In this document: positions 1 to 9,161 of the stretch, piece after piece
How the letters are laid out: each line of letters opens with the position of its first letter
Numbering within the stretch: the stretch's first letter is position 1
Source of the DNA: Flavobacterium erciyesense
GTDB lineage: Bacteria; Bacteroidota; Bacteroidia; Flavobacteriales; Flavobacteriaceae
Assembly: GCF_018069925.1 (NCBI RefSeq)
Contig: NZ_JAGPXB010000009.1
Location: 1-64,000, forward strand
Direction: 5' to 3'
Length of the DNA: 64,000 nt
Program-made: the position numbers and the translations under genes
The notes under the pieces: generated by a model
What the model saw: only the letters and a program-made list of their open reading frames with translations
The model's database searches: none
What the model was told of the DNA's origin: nothing

Positions 1-1355
1 TGAGTATTGATGCAGACGGAAACGTAACAGTAGCTCCAAACACACCAAGCGGAACGTATACTTTAACGTATGAGATCTGTGAGGCAGGTGCTACCCCAGC
101 GAATTGTACAACAGCTGTTGCAACAGTGGTGATTAATAATCCAACAATTGTTGCAAATAACGATACCTTGCCAAGAACAGGAGGAAACGTATTAGGTAAC
201 GATACATTAAATGGTCAGCCAGTTCCTCCGGGAATGATTGCAGTGACACCAGCTACAAATGGTCCATTAAGTATTGATTCAGCAGGTAATGTCACTGTTG
301 CTCCAAATGCTCCTAGTGGTACTTATACAATTGTTTATCAATTATGTGAAGTTGGCGCTGTTCCAGCAAATTGTACTACAGCAATGGTGACCATTGTGAT
401 TTTTAATCCAATAGTTGCAGATAACAATGTATTCCCAGCTACTGGAGGTAATGTTACTGATAATGATACGTTAAACGGTCAACGTGTAACAGCAGCTACC
501 ACTGATGTGACTCCTGTAACAGATGGTCCGTTGAGTATTGATGCTGAAGGTAATTTAACAGTTGCTCCAAATACAGCTGCAGGTACATATACCATTAGAT
601 ATCAAATTTGTGAGACTGGTGCTGTACCAGCAAACTGTACCACTGCAACTGCAACAGTTGTAGTTCCAGAATCTCCTAAAATCTCAATCATTAAAACAGC
701 AGTGTTTAATGATGAAAATGGAGATGGTTTTGCTCAAGCAGGAGAAACTATTACTTACAGATTTGAAGTGACAAATTCAGGAAATGTTGTGTTGAATAAC
801 GTGGTTGTAACAGATAATCTACCAGGATTAATATTGACTGGTGCTCCAATTGCTGTTCTAAACATTAATGAAACCAATACTACTGCCTACCAAGGAGTAT
901 ACGCTTTAAAACAAAGTGATATTAATCTTGGTAGTGTCTCTAATCAAGCGCAAGTACGTGGAACTACGCCATTGGGAGTTGTTGTAACGGATCTTTCTGA
1001 TGATTCAAGTATGGTTGATGATCGTCCTACCGTATTAGGAGTTAATGGCTGTCAAATTGAAGTGTTCAATGCCGTGATTCCAAATGGTGCAGGTGACAAC
1101 AAAATATTTAGAATCAGAGGATTAGAATGTTATCAAGACAATAGAGTAGAAATATACAACCGTTGGGGTGTACTAGTATTTGAAAGAAACAGTTACAATA
1201 ATGATGATAGAGCCTTTAGAGGTATTTCAGAAGGAAGAGTAACTGTAAAACAATCTGAAGAACTGCCAGAAGGAACTTATTACTACATCTTGAAATACAA
1301 GGATAGTGCTGGTAATAATTTTGAAAAAGCAGGATACTTATACATCAATAGATAA
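1..1355 (+). CDS. Repeat-rich surface adhesin with T9SS type B C-terminal domain (5' end missing)
   Basis: The frame is open from base 3 at the left edge, so the true start lies outside the window. Visible are the end of one and two complete ~88-residue repeats, each with (G/D)NDTLNG, LSID..GN.TVAPN and a closing PANCTTA. A DUF11-like Ig domain follows (about residues 224-335 counted from base 3). The last ~100 residues form a gliding-motility/CHU_C type sorting domain (VEIYNRWGVLVFERN, then EGTYYYILKYKD), the type B signal for T9SS export and surface display. The gene is followed at 35 bases by a PorP/SprF gene, the usual partner of type B cargo such as SprB. The role is probably adhesion or gliding; the ligand cannot be told. 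The Ig repeats could vary in number between strains. Confidence 0.85.
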   Translation, partial: SIDADGNVTVAPNTPSGTYTLTYEICEAGATPANCTTAVATVVINNPTIVANNDTLPRTGGNVLGNDTLNGQPVPPGMIAVTPATNGPLSIDSAGNVTVAPNAPSGTYTIVYQLCEVGAVPANCTTAMVTIVIFNPIVADNNVFPATGGNVTDNDTLNGQRVTAATTDVTPVTDGPLSIDAEGNLTVAPNTAAGTYTIRYQICETGAVPANCTTATATVVVPESPKISIIKTAVFNDENGDGFAQAGETITYRFEVTNSGNVVLNNVVVTDNLPGLILTGAPIAVLNINETNTTAYQGVYALKQSDINLGSVSNQAQVRGTTPLGVVVTDLSDDSSMVDDRPTVLGVNGCQIEVFNAVIPNGAGDNKIFRIRGLECYQDNRVEIYNRWGVLVFERNSYNNDDRAFRGISEGRVTVKQSEELPEGTYYYILKYKDSAGNNFEKAGYLYINR

Positions 1356-1390
1356 TCAACACTAATTTGCTAAGTCTAAAACGATAGAAC

Positions 1391-2308
1391 ATGAAAACAA
1401 AACTAATAGCTATTTTACTGTTGTTTACTGCCACAATAAGCGCGCAACAGGATGCTCAGTTTACACAATATATGTATAACACTATTAACGTGAATCCTGC
1501 TTATGCAGGATCACGTCAATCGATGAGTATTTTTGCATTGTATAGAACGCAATGGGTCGGTCTTGACGGTGCACCAGTAACGAACACGGCATCTATTAAT
1601 TTTCCCATTAATGAGTCTAAAGTAGGACTTGGAGTATCGGTAATTAATGATAAAATCGGTCCTTCTGATGAGAGTAATTTGGCTGTTGATTTTTCATACT
1701 ATATCAACACTTCTGAAGATTTTAAGTTGGCTTTTGGTATGAAAGCATCAGCGAACTTGTTATCGGTTAATTTCAGTAAACTCAAACAATATGAAAATGT
1801 TCTAGAGGGCAATATTGATAATCGATTTTCTCCTAATATTGGAGTTGGATTGTATTGGTACTCTGACAACACATACGTTGGTTTATCAGCGCCAAATTTG
1901 CTAGAAACAAAACATTTTGATCGTACGGCAAGCCAAGGATCTACTTCTTACATCGCTCGCGAAAGAGTTAATTATTATCTTACTGCCGGTCATGTTTTTG
2001 ATTTGACTTACAATTTAAAGTTTAAGCCTGCTATGATGACTAAGTTGGTTCAAGGCGCCCCATTACAAGTTGATTTGTCAGCCAATTTTATGTTTAATGA
2101 AAAATTTACTGCGGGTCTAGCTTACAGATGGAGTGCTGCTTTAAGTGCATTAGTAGGTTTTCAAGTTTCTGATTCTTGGTTTATTGGCTATGGTTATGAC
2201 CTAGAAACAACTCGTTTAGCTAATTACAACTCTGGTTCGCATGAGATCTTTCTTCGTTATGAGATCTTTAATAAATACAACAGGATTACCTCTCCAAGAT
2301 TCTTTTAA
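1391..2308 (+). CDS. PorP/SprF family type IX secretion membrane protein
   Basis: 305 residues with a signal peptide (cleavage near TISAQQ). The mature N-terminus shows the family hallmark QDAQFTQYMYNTINVNPAYAG, followed by a YRTQWVGLDGAP segment and amphipathic strands typical of an outer-membrane barrel of about 14 strands. Members act with T9SS type B cargo: in Flavobacterium johnsoniae SprF is needed for SprB to reach the surface. Its position directly after a type B adhesin and 3 bases before a PorE-like gene supports the same role here. Start ATG is well placed for the signal peptide. Which paralogue it is (PorP itself or a cargo-specific SprF) cannot be decided; adhesin linkage favours the cargo-specific form. 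Confidence 0.9.
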   Translation: MKTKLIAILLLFTATISAQQDAQFTQYMYNTINVNPAYAGSRQSMSIFALYRTQWVGLDGAPVTNTASINFPINESKVGLGVSVINDKIGPSDESNLAVDFSYYINTSEDFKLAFGMKASANLLSVNFSKLKQYENVLEGNIDNRFSPNIGVGLYWYSDNTYVGLSAPNLLETKHFDRTASQGSTSYIARERVNYYLTAGHVFDLTYNLKFKPAMMTKLVQGAPLQVDLSANFMFNEKFTAGLAYRWSAALSALVGFQVSDSWFIGYGYDLETTRLANYNSGSHEIFLRYEIFNKYNRITSPRFF

Positions 2309-2311
2309 AAA

Positions 2312-4279
2312 ATGTGTAGTATGAAAACAAATATGCAAAGTTTCCGTTACGCCCTTCTATTTGTATTGGTTTCCATTACTTCTTGGAGTCAAAATAAAGG
2401 AGTAATAGTGGCCGATAAAAAATTCGAAAATTATTCGTACGTAGATGCAATTGCAACCTATGAAAAGGTCGCTGCAAAGGGATATAAGGATGAAAAGATG
2501 TTCCGTAAACTAGGGGATTCTTATTATTTCATCGCCAATCTAGTGGCTGCAGAAAAATGGTATACTGAGCTTTTTGCAATGAACCAACAGCAGCAACCAG
2601 AATACTATTACCGCTATGCGCAAACTTTAAAAGCGGTTGGTCAGTATGACAAAGCCAATGCAATACTCGAAAAATTTACTGCAATAGCAGCTAATGATCA
2701 AAGAGCTAAGCTTTTCTCTAATCAAAAGGATTACTTGGAGGATATTAAAGCAAATTCAGGACGTTTTGAAGTTGCAGATGCAGGAATTAATTCACCTTAT
2801 TCTGATTATGGAAGTTCATTCGTAGATAATTCATTATTGTTCGCTTCAGCAAGAGATACTGGCGGAGTAGCAAAAAAAGTTTTCAAATGGAATAACGAGG
2901 CTTTTACCAATTTGTATACCGCAGCAGTTGATACTGATGGTAATGCTAGTAATCCAAAACTATTTAATACAACAATTAACACTAAGTTTCATGAGTCGAC
3001 TCCTGTTTTTACGAAAGATGGGTCAACGATGTATTTTACCAGAAACAACTATTTAAACGGTAAAAAGCAGAAAGATAAAAGCAGAGTGACTTTGCTTAAG
3101 CTTTACAAAGCGATTAAGCAAGATGGTAAATGGGTCAATGTACAAGAGTTGCCATTTAACAGCAATGAATACAGTGTGGCACATCCTACATTGAGTTTGG
3201 ATGAAAAACTATTATATTTTGCATCTGATATGCCGGGTACAAAAGGATTGTCAGATTTATGGTATGTTACTATTAATTCTGATAATAGTTATGGAACTCC
3301 TCAAAACTTAGGCACTTCTATTAACACTGAAGGGCGAGAGACTTTTCCGTTTATCGCTGCCGACAACACATTGTATTTTGCTAGTGATGGTCATCCTGGT
3401 TTAGGAGGTTTAGATGTATTTAGTTCTAAAATAAATGCGTCAAATACTGTAGATGGAGTCCAAAATATTGGAGCGCCAATAAACAGTTCCAAAGACGATT
3501 TTGCTTTGTTGATGAATGCTACTGCTACCAAAGGATTTTTTAGTTCAAATAGAGAAGGAGGTTTAGGTTCTGATGATATTTATACTTTCTCAGCTTTGCC
3601 AGTTCCGGTTTGTGAGCAATTGTTAACCGGTATAATATCTGATCAAGAAAGTGGACAAGTTCTGGCTAATGCCAAAGTGAGTTTGTTTGATAGCTCTTTT
3701 AAATTGATTAAAGAAATTACAGTAGGTTTTGATGGCGCTTATTCATTTGCAGTTGACTGTGGAAAGACGTACTATTTACGCGGAGAAAAAGCAGATTACG
3801 AAACTAAAGAACAAATGGTAGCTATTGCGAAAACGTCTGGCGAAACCAAACAGCCTTTAGCACTTGAACCGCGTAAAAAACGTGTTGATGTAGGTACTGA
3901 TTTAGCTAAAACATTAGATATTCCGATTTTGTATTTTGATTTAGACAAATCGTTTATCAGAAAAGATGCAGCCTTTGAATTAGAGAAAGTATTAGCTGTG
4001 ATGCAGCAATATCCAAAAATGAAAATCGATATTAGATCTCATACCGATTGTAGACAAACGATTGCTTATAACCAAGTACTTTCTGATAGAAGAGCGAAAT
4101 CAACAAAAGCTTGGTTGATCAAAAACGGCATAGACGCAAATAGATTAACTGCAAAAGGATATGGTGAATCGCAACTTGTGAATGATTGTGGATGTGAACC
4201 AACGAATGAATCAAGTTGTACAGAGGAACAGCATCAAGCTAATCGTAGAAGTGAATTTGTTATTATTTCTATGGATTAA
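2312..4279 (+). CDS. OmpA-family protein with TPR, WD40-like and CarboxypepD_reg domains (PorE-like)
   Basis: Up to 655 residues. A signal peptide ends near SITSWSQ. TPR-like helices follow (about 35-130, DSYYFIANLVAAEKWYTELF), then PD40/WD40-like propeller repeats (about 150-425, motifs such as LYFASDMPG and LYFASDGHPGLGG), a CarboxypepD_reg-like domain (about 435-520) and a C-terminal OmpA peptidoglycan-binding domain (IRSHTDCRQ and LSDRRAKSTKAWL, about 540-655). This order matches PorE, the peptidoglycan-anchored T9SS protein that links PorP to the periplasmic rings. Two in-frame ATGs, at 2312 and 2321, are possible; the second gives a more ordinary signal peptide. The gene probably forms an operon with the adhesin and PorP/SprF gene, ending at the terminator just downstream. 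Confidence 0.85.
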   Translation: MCSMKTNMQSFRYALLFVLVSITSWSQNKGVIVADKKFENYSYVDAIATYEKVAAKGYKDEKMFRKLGDSYYFIANLVAAEKWYTELFAMNQQQQPEYYYRYAQTLKAVGQYDKANAILEKFTAIAANDQRAKLFSNQKDYLEDIKANSGRFEVADAGINSPYSDYGSSFVDNSLLFASARDTGGVAKKVFKWNNEAFTNLYTAAVDTDGNASNPKLFNTTINTKFHESTPVFTKDGSTMYFTRNNYLNGKKQKDKSRVTLLKLYKAIKQDGKWVNVQELPFNSNEYSVAHPTLSLDEKLLYFASDMPGTKGLSDLWYVTINSDNSYGTPQNLGTSINTEGRETFPFIAADNTLYFASDGHPGLGGLDVFSSKINASNTVDGVQNIGAPINSSKDDFALLMNATATKGFFSSNREGGLGSDDIYTFSALPVPVCEQLLTGIISDQESGQVLANAKVSLFDSSFKLIKEITVGFDGAYSFAVDCGKTYYLRGEKADYETKEQMVAIAKTSGETKQPLALEPRKKRVDVGTDLAKTLDIPILYFDLDKSFIRKDAAFELEKVLAVMQQYPKMKIDIRSHTDCRQTIAYNQVLSDRRAKSTKAWLIKNGIDANRLTAKGYGESQLVNDCGCEPTNESSCTEEQHQANRRSEFVIISMD

Positions 4280-4310
4280 AAATATAAGAAACGCTAAGCG
4301 TGTTAAAAGC

Positions 4311-4346
4311 AAAACCCCGTTGATACAATTTCAACGGGGTTTTTTT
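4311..4346 (+). terminator. Rho-independent terminator of the adhesin/PorP/PorE-like operon
   Basis: Perfect 13-bp stem (AAAACCCCGTTGA and its complement TCAACGGGGTTTT) with a 7-base loop, continuing into a run of T. The stem lies between convergent genes; the A run on the 5' side may also let it serve the minus-strand gene that ends at 4374. Confidence 0.9.
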
Positions 4347-4373
4347 AACTAATCAATTTTCAAACAAACCAAA

Positions 4374-5021
4374 CTATTTATTTCTATTAAGAACTATTGC
4401 TGTATTAGCAGCTACTTTTGCCTCGGTAGCGCTCGTATTGCTGTTACTTCTGTAATAGTACATGTCATCGTTTTTAGACTCGTAGCGGTTATCATAGTCG
4501 CCTTTATTGCCATAAACAGAACGACCTCCTTTTACTGAACCTATAAGATCAACAATTTGTCCACGTCTGTTGTAAATGATTTCTAAACCACCTACGCGGT
4601 CCAAGGCATAACGGTTGTAAGACATGTATACAGATCCTATTCGCTTTACACGGTCAAAGGCATCATAGTTTATAAATACATTGCCCACTTGGCGTACACG
4701 ACCCAAATTATCATGGGACACGCGTACTCCATAATCTCCTTTTCGATTACTCACCGGAGCGCCGTACGTTTTGTTAGTAGCGCGGCTTGGGGCTGTTTTA
4801 TAATACATACCGCCTTTGGCATCTGGTCTTGTGTTAAAATCTATTTGTCCGTCAGGGAACACATAAAATTCGATACCGCGTTCTACAAAAACAATTGGAT
4901 CTTCATTATTAAAATCGAAAATTGATTTTCCGCTAATGTTAGGAGTTGTTGCTGCAGTGGCCGTAGCGATACTGCCTCCCAAAACAAAGATACTTGCAAC
5001 TAAAAGAGTAATTTTTTTCAT
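4374..5021 (-). CDS. Secreted protein of unknown function with IG.V.I.Y repeats
   Basis: 215 residues with a clear signal peptide (MKKITLLVASIFVLGG, Ala-rich cleavage site). I do not recognise a named family. The middle (about 97-165) is built of four short units of about 18 residues: HDNLGRVRQVGNVFINY, DAFDRVKRIGSVYMSY, ALDRVGGLEIIY and RRGQIVDLIG. Each pairs a D..GRV turn with a beta strand, somewhat like YD/RHS repeats but far shorter. A segment EFYVFPDGQIDF precedes them. The C-terminal 50 residues are Asn/Asp/Tyr-rich and probably disordered. It stands alone, convergent with the operon to its left. Probably periplasmic or outer-membrane associated; no enzyme motif is visible. Confidence 0.75.
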   Translation of the reverse strand: MKKITLLVASIFVLGGSIATATAATTPNISGKSIFDFNNEDPIVFVERGIEFYVFPDGQIDFNTRPDAKGGMYYKTAPSRATNKTYGAPVSNRKGDYGVRVSHDNLGRVRQVGNVFINYDAFDRVKRIGSVYMSYNRYALDRVGGLEIIYNRRGQIVDLIGSVKGGRSVYGNKGDYDNRYESKNDDMYYYRSNSNTSATEAKVAANTAIVLNRNK

Positions 5022-5185
5022 GACATTTCATTTTTTGATTGGTACCTACTCGTTAGCTTTTCGGTTGCCGCTTTAACTTATTTTCTAAGATATATTCAAG
5101 TAGCGTGCCAATTTTTATTTTGGGAGATGTTTGAGAAGGAATCAATATTTCAATTTTTATCGTCGCAAGACAATTATTAAAATTA

Positions 5186-5214
5186 AACGTAAAGGCATTT
5201 AATTCCTTTACGTT
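5186..5214. repeat. Perfect 10-bp inverted repeat upstream of the minus-strand secreted gene
   Basis: AACGTAAAGG at 5186-5195 and CCTTTACGTT at 5205-5214, separated by a 9-base AT spacer. It lies about 165 bases upstream of the start codon at 5021. It has no strong U-run on either strand, so an operator is as likely as a terminator. Confidence 0.55.
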
Positions 5215-5547
5215 AAGAAGTATGATTTTTTAAATTATTGTAAAAGAGTAGTATGATTTTTAAATACATGAATAATATTGTTAATTAATCGTTAATATAT
5301 GTTTTTTATTGTTGATTTTTATTCAGATTTGTTTGGTGTTTTCTGTCGAGGGTTTAAGATTTAAAAAATAATAAACACGTATAGGAATTTCAATCTATGA
5401 AGCTTTGGAAAATTTAAAGGACCCAGTGATATAAAATAAATAAGAATAGAATTCGAGTTCTAAAATTATTGCCCATTTGCTAATAACAAAATTTCTTGTG
5501 AATAATGCTCAATATTAGAAAAGTCAATCTTAAAAAATGTCTACTTG

Positions 5548-5575
5548 ATATGGCCGAAAATCAGCCATATTTTTA
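5548..5575 (+). terminator. Hairpin with U-run in the leader of the GLPGLI gene
   Basis: ATATGGC (5548-5554) pairs with GCCATAT (5564-5570) across a 9-base loop and is followed by TTTTT. It ends only about 16 bases before the start codon at 5591. It may be a weak terminator or attenuator guarding the downstream pair, or a 5' mRNA structure. The short stem keeps confidence moderate. Confidence 0.45.
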
Positions 5576-5590
5576 TATAAAAATTTTAAA

Positions 5591-6409
5591 ATGAATATTA
5601 AAAGACTTTTACTTGCACTTGTTTTCCTGTTTTCAGGAGTTCTAATTTATGCTCAAAATTTTCCAAAAGATACTTTACGGTATGAAATCACTTATGATTA
5701 TTTATACCAAGTAAATAAAGAGGATACTCTCAGCAAACAGAAAGAGCAAATGGCATTGTATGTTGCAAAAGATTTTTCATATTATATAAGTTTGAATCAA
5801 AAGAAATTGCTTGATATGGCGCGCGAATATGAGGTGTCTAAGGTACTTCCTGATAGAAAGGCGCTATCGAGATCAAAAATAAATTATACAATAGTAAAGG
5901 AATATAGTACTAGTAAATCAACTCTTATCGATAGGATTGGACAAGGTACTTATACATACAATCAAGATTTAGATAAGTTTGATTGGAAATTACAAGAGGA
6001 GCAAAAAGAAATATTGGGGTATGACTGTAAAAAGGCGACTACTCAATTTGCTGGTAGAACTTATGTGGCATGGTATACCACAGAAATTAGTATAGCCGAT
6101 GGACCATATAAATTTCATGGGTTACCGGGTTTAATTTTATCGATTTATGATACCAATAAACATTATCAATTTACTGTTTCGAGTATAAAAAATAGTTCTA
6201 TTTTTTGTAATACTGGGGAGCAATTACAAAAACCTACTCAAATAACTTATGAAGAGTATAAAGAACTAAAAAAGAGATACAAGGAAAAACCATCGACCTT
6301 GATTAACTCGGGTGGAATGACTTTTCCAAAGGAAATGCTTGATTTAGCCGATCAAAGAGCCAAGGAAAAGATGATGTTTGAAAACAATCCTATTGAACTG
6401 ACAGATTAA
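5591..6409 (+). CDS. GLPGLI family secreted protein
   Basis: 272 residues with a signal peptide (cleavage near LIYAQNF). The name-giving motif of this Bacteroidota family is present near residue 180 as FHGLPGLILSIYD, preceded by the usual ILGYDCKKATTQFAGRTYVAWYT strand. The function of the family is not established; members are exported and often sit beside a receptor-like outer-membrane protein, as here. The stop codon overlaps the next ATG by one base (TAATG), so the two genes are almost certainly co-translated and probably work together at the outer membrane. Confidence 0.92.
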   Translation: MNIKRLLLALVFLFSGVLIYAQNFPKDTLRYEITYDYLYQVNKEDTLSKQKEQMALYVAKDFSYYISLNQKKLLDMAREYEVSKVLPDRKALSRSKINYTIVKEYSTSKSTLIDRIGQGTYTYNQDLDKFDWKLQEEQKEILGYDCKKATTQFAGRTYVAWYTTEISIADGPYKFHGLPGLILSIYDTNKHYQFTVSSIKNSSIFCNTGEQLQKPTQITYEEYKELKKRYKEKPSTLINSGGMTFPKEMLDLADQRAKEKMMFENNPIELTD

Positions 6410-9039
6410 TGCGAATAGTTTTTTGGCTGCTGTTATTTTTATGTAATTGCTTGTATTCTCAAACCGTAATTAAAGGGCAAATTTCGGATACACGAGGCAA
6501 GGTAATTGTTAGTGCTAGCGTATCCATCTATAAAAAATCATCTTCTGCTATCATTGCTTATTCCATTACAGATAGTAAAGGTCTGTTTGCAATTACCTTT
6601 GCCAGTCCTGATCCTGAAGTAGATTTGGAGGTACGCTGCATGGGATATGAAACTGTGGTAAGTGCAATTAATAATTCTACGCAAATTAAAAATTTCATTC
6701 TTTCTGAAAAGTCATTTATCTTAAAGGAGGTTTCTGTAAAAGCAGCGCCTATTTTACAAAAAGGTGATACGCTGCGCTATTTGGTAAATTCATTTTCAAA
6801 AGAGCAAGACCGAAGCATTGGTGATGTGTTAAAGAGAATGCCAGGAATTGAAGTGCTACCTGATGGTAAAATTTTATATCAAGGTAAAGCAATTAACAAA
6901 TATTATATTGAAGGTCTAGATTTGTTAGAAGGGAAATACAATTTAGCCAATGACAACTTGCCTTATCAAGAGGTTTCTCAAGTACAAATTCTGGAGAACC
7001 ATCAGCCTATAAAAACACTGGATAGTTTACAGTTTTCTGATCGAACGGCGCTCAATATCAAACTTAAAAACTCCTATACTTTTACAGGTCAAGCTAGAAT
7101 TGGCACTGGTTTTAGCCCATTACTTTGGGATGCCAATATTACACCGATGCTTTTCTCTAAAAAAAGACAAATGCTCACTACCTACCAAACGAATAATACG
7201 GGAGATAATGTAGCGTCGCAGCTTAAAAAGTTAACGATTGAAGATTTACTGAATCAATTTGAAAACAATTCAGAGAAAATAGATTGGCTTGCAGTACAGC
7301 AATTAGCTAATCCGAAATTTTCTGAAAAGAGATGGCTTGATAATTCCATTCACTTATTGTCAAGCAATTATTTGCAAAAGCTACAGAAAGACTATGAATT
7401 GCGTGTGAATGTTTCGTATTTAAACGATTATCAACAGCAAAAGGGTTTTACCAATACGCAGTTTTTTACGCCTTCGGGTACAATTGATTTGTTAGAAGAA
7501 AAATACAATCAATTTTATTACAATTCTTTGCAAACAAATTTTACGCTTCAAAAAAACACAACTAAAAACTATTTTAAAAACAGTCTGGAGTTTCAGGGCT
7601 TTTGGGATAGTCAGCGCGGTAATATCGTTTTGAATAATGAAGGTTTAAAGCAGGAGTTAAGTAATGAATATTTTAGGTTTTCAAATAATTTGAAATCAAT
7701 TTTTTCATTAGGAAAACAAAAGCTTGTACTTTTTTCATACCTAGGTTTAAACAAAACACCACAAGAACTTCGCGTAAATCCCGGACAGTTTGAAGGTTTA
7801 CTCAACGAAAATAAACCTTACGACTCCGTTACACAACATACAGATTTACTCACCTATTTCACAAACAATACGTTATCGATGATCAAAGCGGTAAAGTATT
7901 TTACATTGGAGTCAAAAGTAGGTTTACAATTAGAAAATCAAAAACTTAATAGTGATATAGTTACATCAACCAATAGCGTTTTAAGTCCTGATTTTTCGAA
8001 TACTTTAGATTGGTTTCGTTCTAAAGTGTATATTGATTTGCAAACTCAATTTAAAAAAGCGAATTGGCGAATTGAATTGTCAACCCCAATTAATCGGCAT
8101 TCGTACAGGATCAAAGATTCTCCGCTACAACAGTCTGAAAACGTAAGTCAAACTACTTTCGAACCGAGATTGACGGTTAACTATGATATAAATTCCTATT
8201 GGAAAATTAATTCTTCTGCAGGAATTTCGAATCAATTTGGTACTATAAACCAGTTGCATTACGGTTATATTTTACAAAATTACCGAAGCATTAAGAGAAT
8301 TGATTCTCCCTTACCACAATCTAAAATTCAAAATTATAATGTGGGAGTCTCATTTAGGAATCCTGTGAAGGCACTTTTTTTTAATACCAGCTACAGCAAT
8401 GTACAAAGTGAGAATAATTTACTGTACCAAAGTGAAGTTTTAGCAAATGGAGCAGTTGCAATTGAGGCGATTGAACAATTAAATACAAGATACAGTCATA
8501 ATTTTTCAACCCGAATTGGGAAATATGTTTCAGCTATTAAATCAAATCTAACGCTTAATAGCAGTTTTGCTTTGCAGGAATTTCAGCAAAGCATTAATGG
8601 TAATTTAGTAGATATAGCAAATCAAAATTTAATTTTTGGAAGTAAAATAGATACCGATTTAACGGATTGGCTTAACTTGGAATACGCAGGAAGTTGGACG
8701 TTCTCGAATAACAAATTAGAGGAACTAAAACAACCGCAAGTAAAACAACAAAATCATGTTTTGAATCTGAATTTTAATTTGAAAAACAAACAATATTTAG
8801 GTCTAAAGTCAGAGTATGTAAGTACGACCTTGTTCAATAAAAGAAACGAAAATTTGTTTGCAGATTTTATTTATAGATACACGAGTCAGAAGAAAAAAAT
8901 TGATTTTGAGATGCAAATGAACAATATTTTTGGTACCAATAATTTCAAAACTATCAATGTCAATGATTATAGTTATGTGACAACTAATTTTCTATTAAGA
9001 CCACGACAACTGTTATTCAAAGTTAGATTTTCTTTATAA
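6409..9039 (+). CDS. Outer-membrane beta-barrel protein with CarboxypepD_reg domain, partner of GLPGLI
   Basis: 876 residues. A signal peptide ends near LYSQTV. A CarboxypepD_reg-like Ig domain (about 20-105, GQISDTRGKVIVSASVSIY) is followed by a plug-like region (about 115-215, GDVLKRMPGIEVLPDGKILY and INKYYIEGLDLL) and then a long beta barrel to the C-terminus. This is the architecture of TonB-receptor-like proteins in Bacteroidota, but no clear TonB box is visible, so transport powered by TonB is not certain. The one-base overlap with the GLPGLI gene implies a stoichiometric pair. The substrate is unknown. The operon ends at the terminator at 9101-9136. Confidence 0.85.
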   Translation: MRIVFWLLLFLCNCLYSQTVIKGQISDTRGKVIVSASVSIYKKSSSAIIAYSITDSKGLFAITFASPDPEVDLEVRCMGYETVVSAINNSTQIKNFILSEKSFILKEVSVKAAPILQKGDTLRYLVNSFSKEQDRSIGDVLKRMPGIEVLPDGKILYQGKAINKYYIEGLDLLEGKYNLANDNLPYQEVSQVQILENHQPIKTLDSLQFSDRTALNIKLKNSYTFTGQARIGTGFSPLLWDANITPMLFSKKRQMLTTYQTNNTGDNVASQLKKLTIEDLLNQFENNSEKIDWLAVQQLANPKFSEKRWLDNSIHLLSSNYLQKLQKDYELRVNVSYLNDYQQQKGFTNTQFFTPSGTIDLLEEKYNQFYYNSLQTNFTLQKNTTKNYFKNSLEFQGFWDSQRGNIVLNNEGLKQELSNEYFRFSNNLKSIFSLGKQKLVLFSYLGLNKTPQELRVNPGQFEGLLNENKPYDSVTQHTDLLTYFTNNTLSMIKAVKYFTLESKVGLQLENQKLNSDIVTSTNSVLSPDFSNTLDWFRSKVYIDLQTQFKKANWRIELSTPINRHSYRIKDSPLQQSENVSQTTFEPRLTVNYDINSYWKINSSAGISNQFGTINQLHYGYILQNYRSIKRIDSPLPQSKIQNYNVGVSFRNPVKALFFNTSYSNVQSENNLLYQSEVLANGAVAIEAIEQLNTRYSHNFSTRIGKYVSAIKSNLTLNSSFALQEFQQSINGNLVDIANQNLIFGSKIDTDLTDWLNLEYAGSWTFSNNKLEELKQPQVKQQNHVLNLNFNLKNKQYLGLKSEYVSTTLFNKRNENLFADFIYRYTSQKKKIDFEMQMNNIFGTNNFKTINVNDYSYVTTNFLLRPRQLLFKVRFSL

Positions 9040-9100
9040 CTCCTGAATCTGAATTTTGAACATCTAAATTTGATATTTGAATGCATGACATTCAAAAAAA

Positions 9101-9136
9101 AAACCGACCTGCATCTATCAAGAGCAGGTCGGTTTT
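9101..9136. terminator. Bidirectional terminator between convergent operons
   Basis: A 12-bp stem (AAACCGACCTGC with GCAGGTCGGTTT) and an 11-base loop. An A-run on the left and a T-run on the right allow termination of both the plus-strand receptor gene and the minus-strand RND efflux operon. Confidence 0.88.
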
Positions 9137-9161
9137 GTATAAAATAAGAATGATCTAGTGT

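Larger units (their letters stand above)
5022..5590. other. AT-rich intergenic region between divergent genes
   Basis: 569 bases without a credible gene. It holds a perfect inverted repeat at 5186-5214, a 16-bp direct repeat (AGTATGATTTTT...AAAT) at about 5219-5235 and 5250-5265, and a hairpin close to the next gene. I could not place a convincing TAnnTTTG promoter for either flanking gene. Confidence 0.6.
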
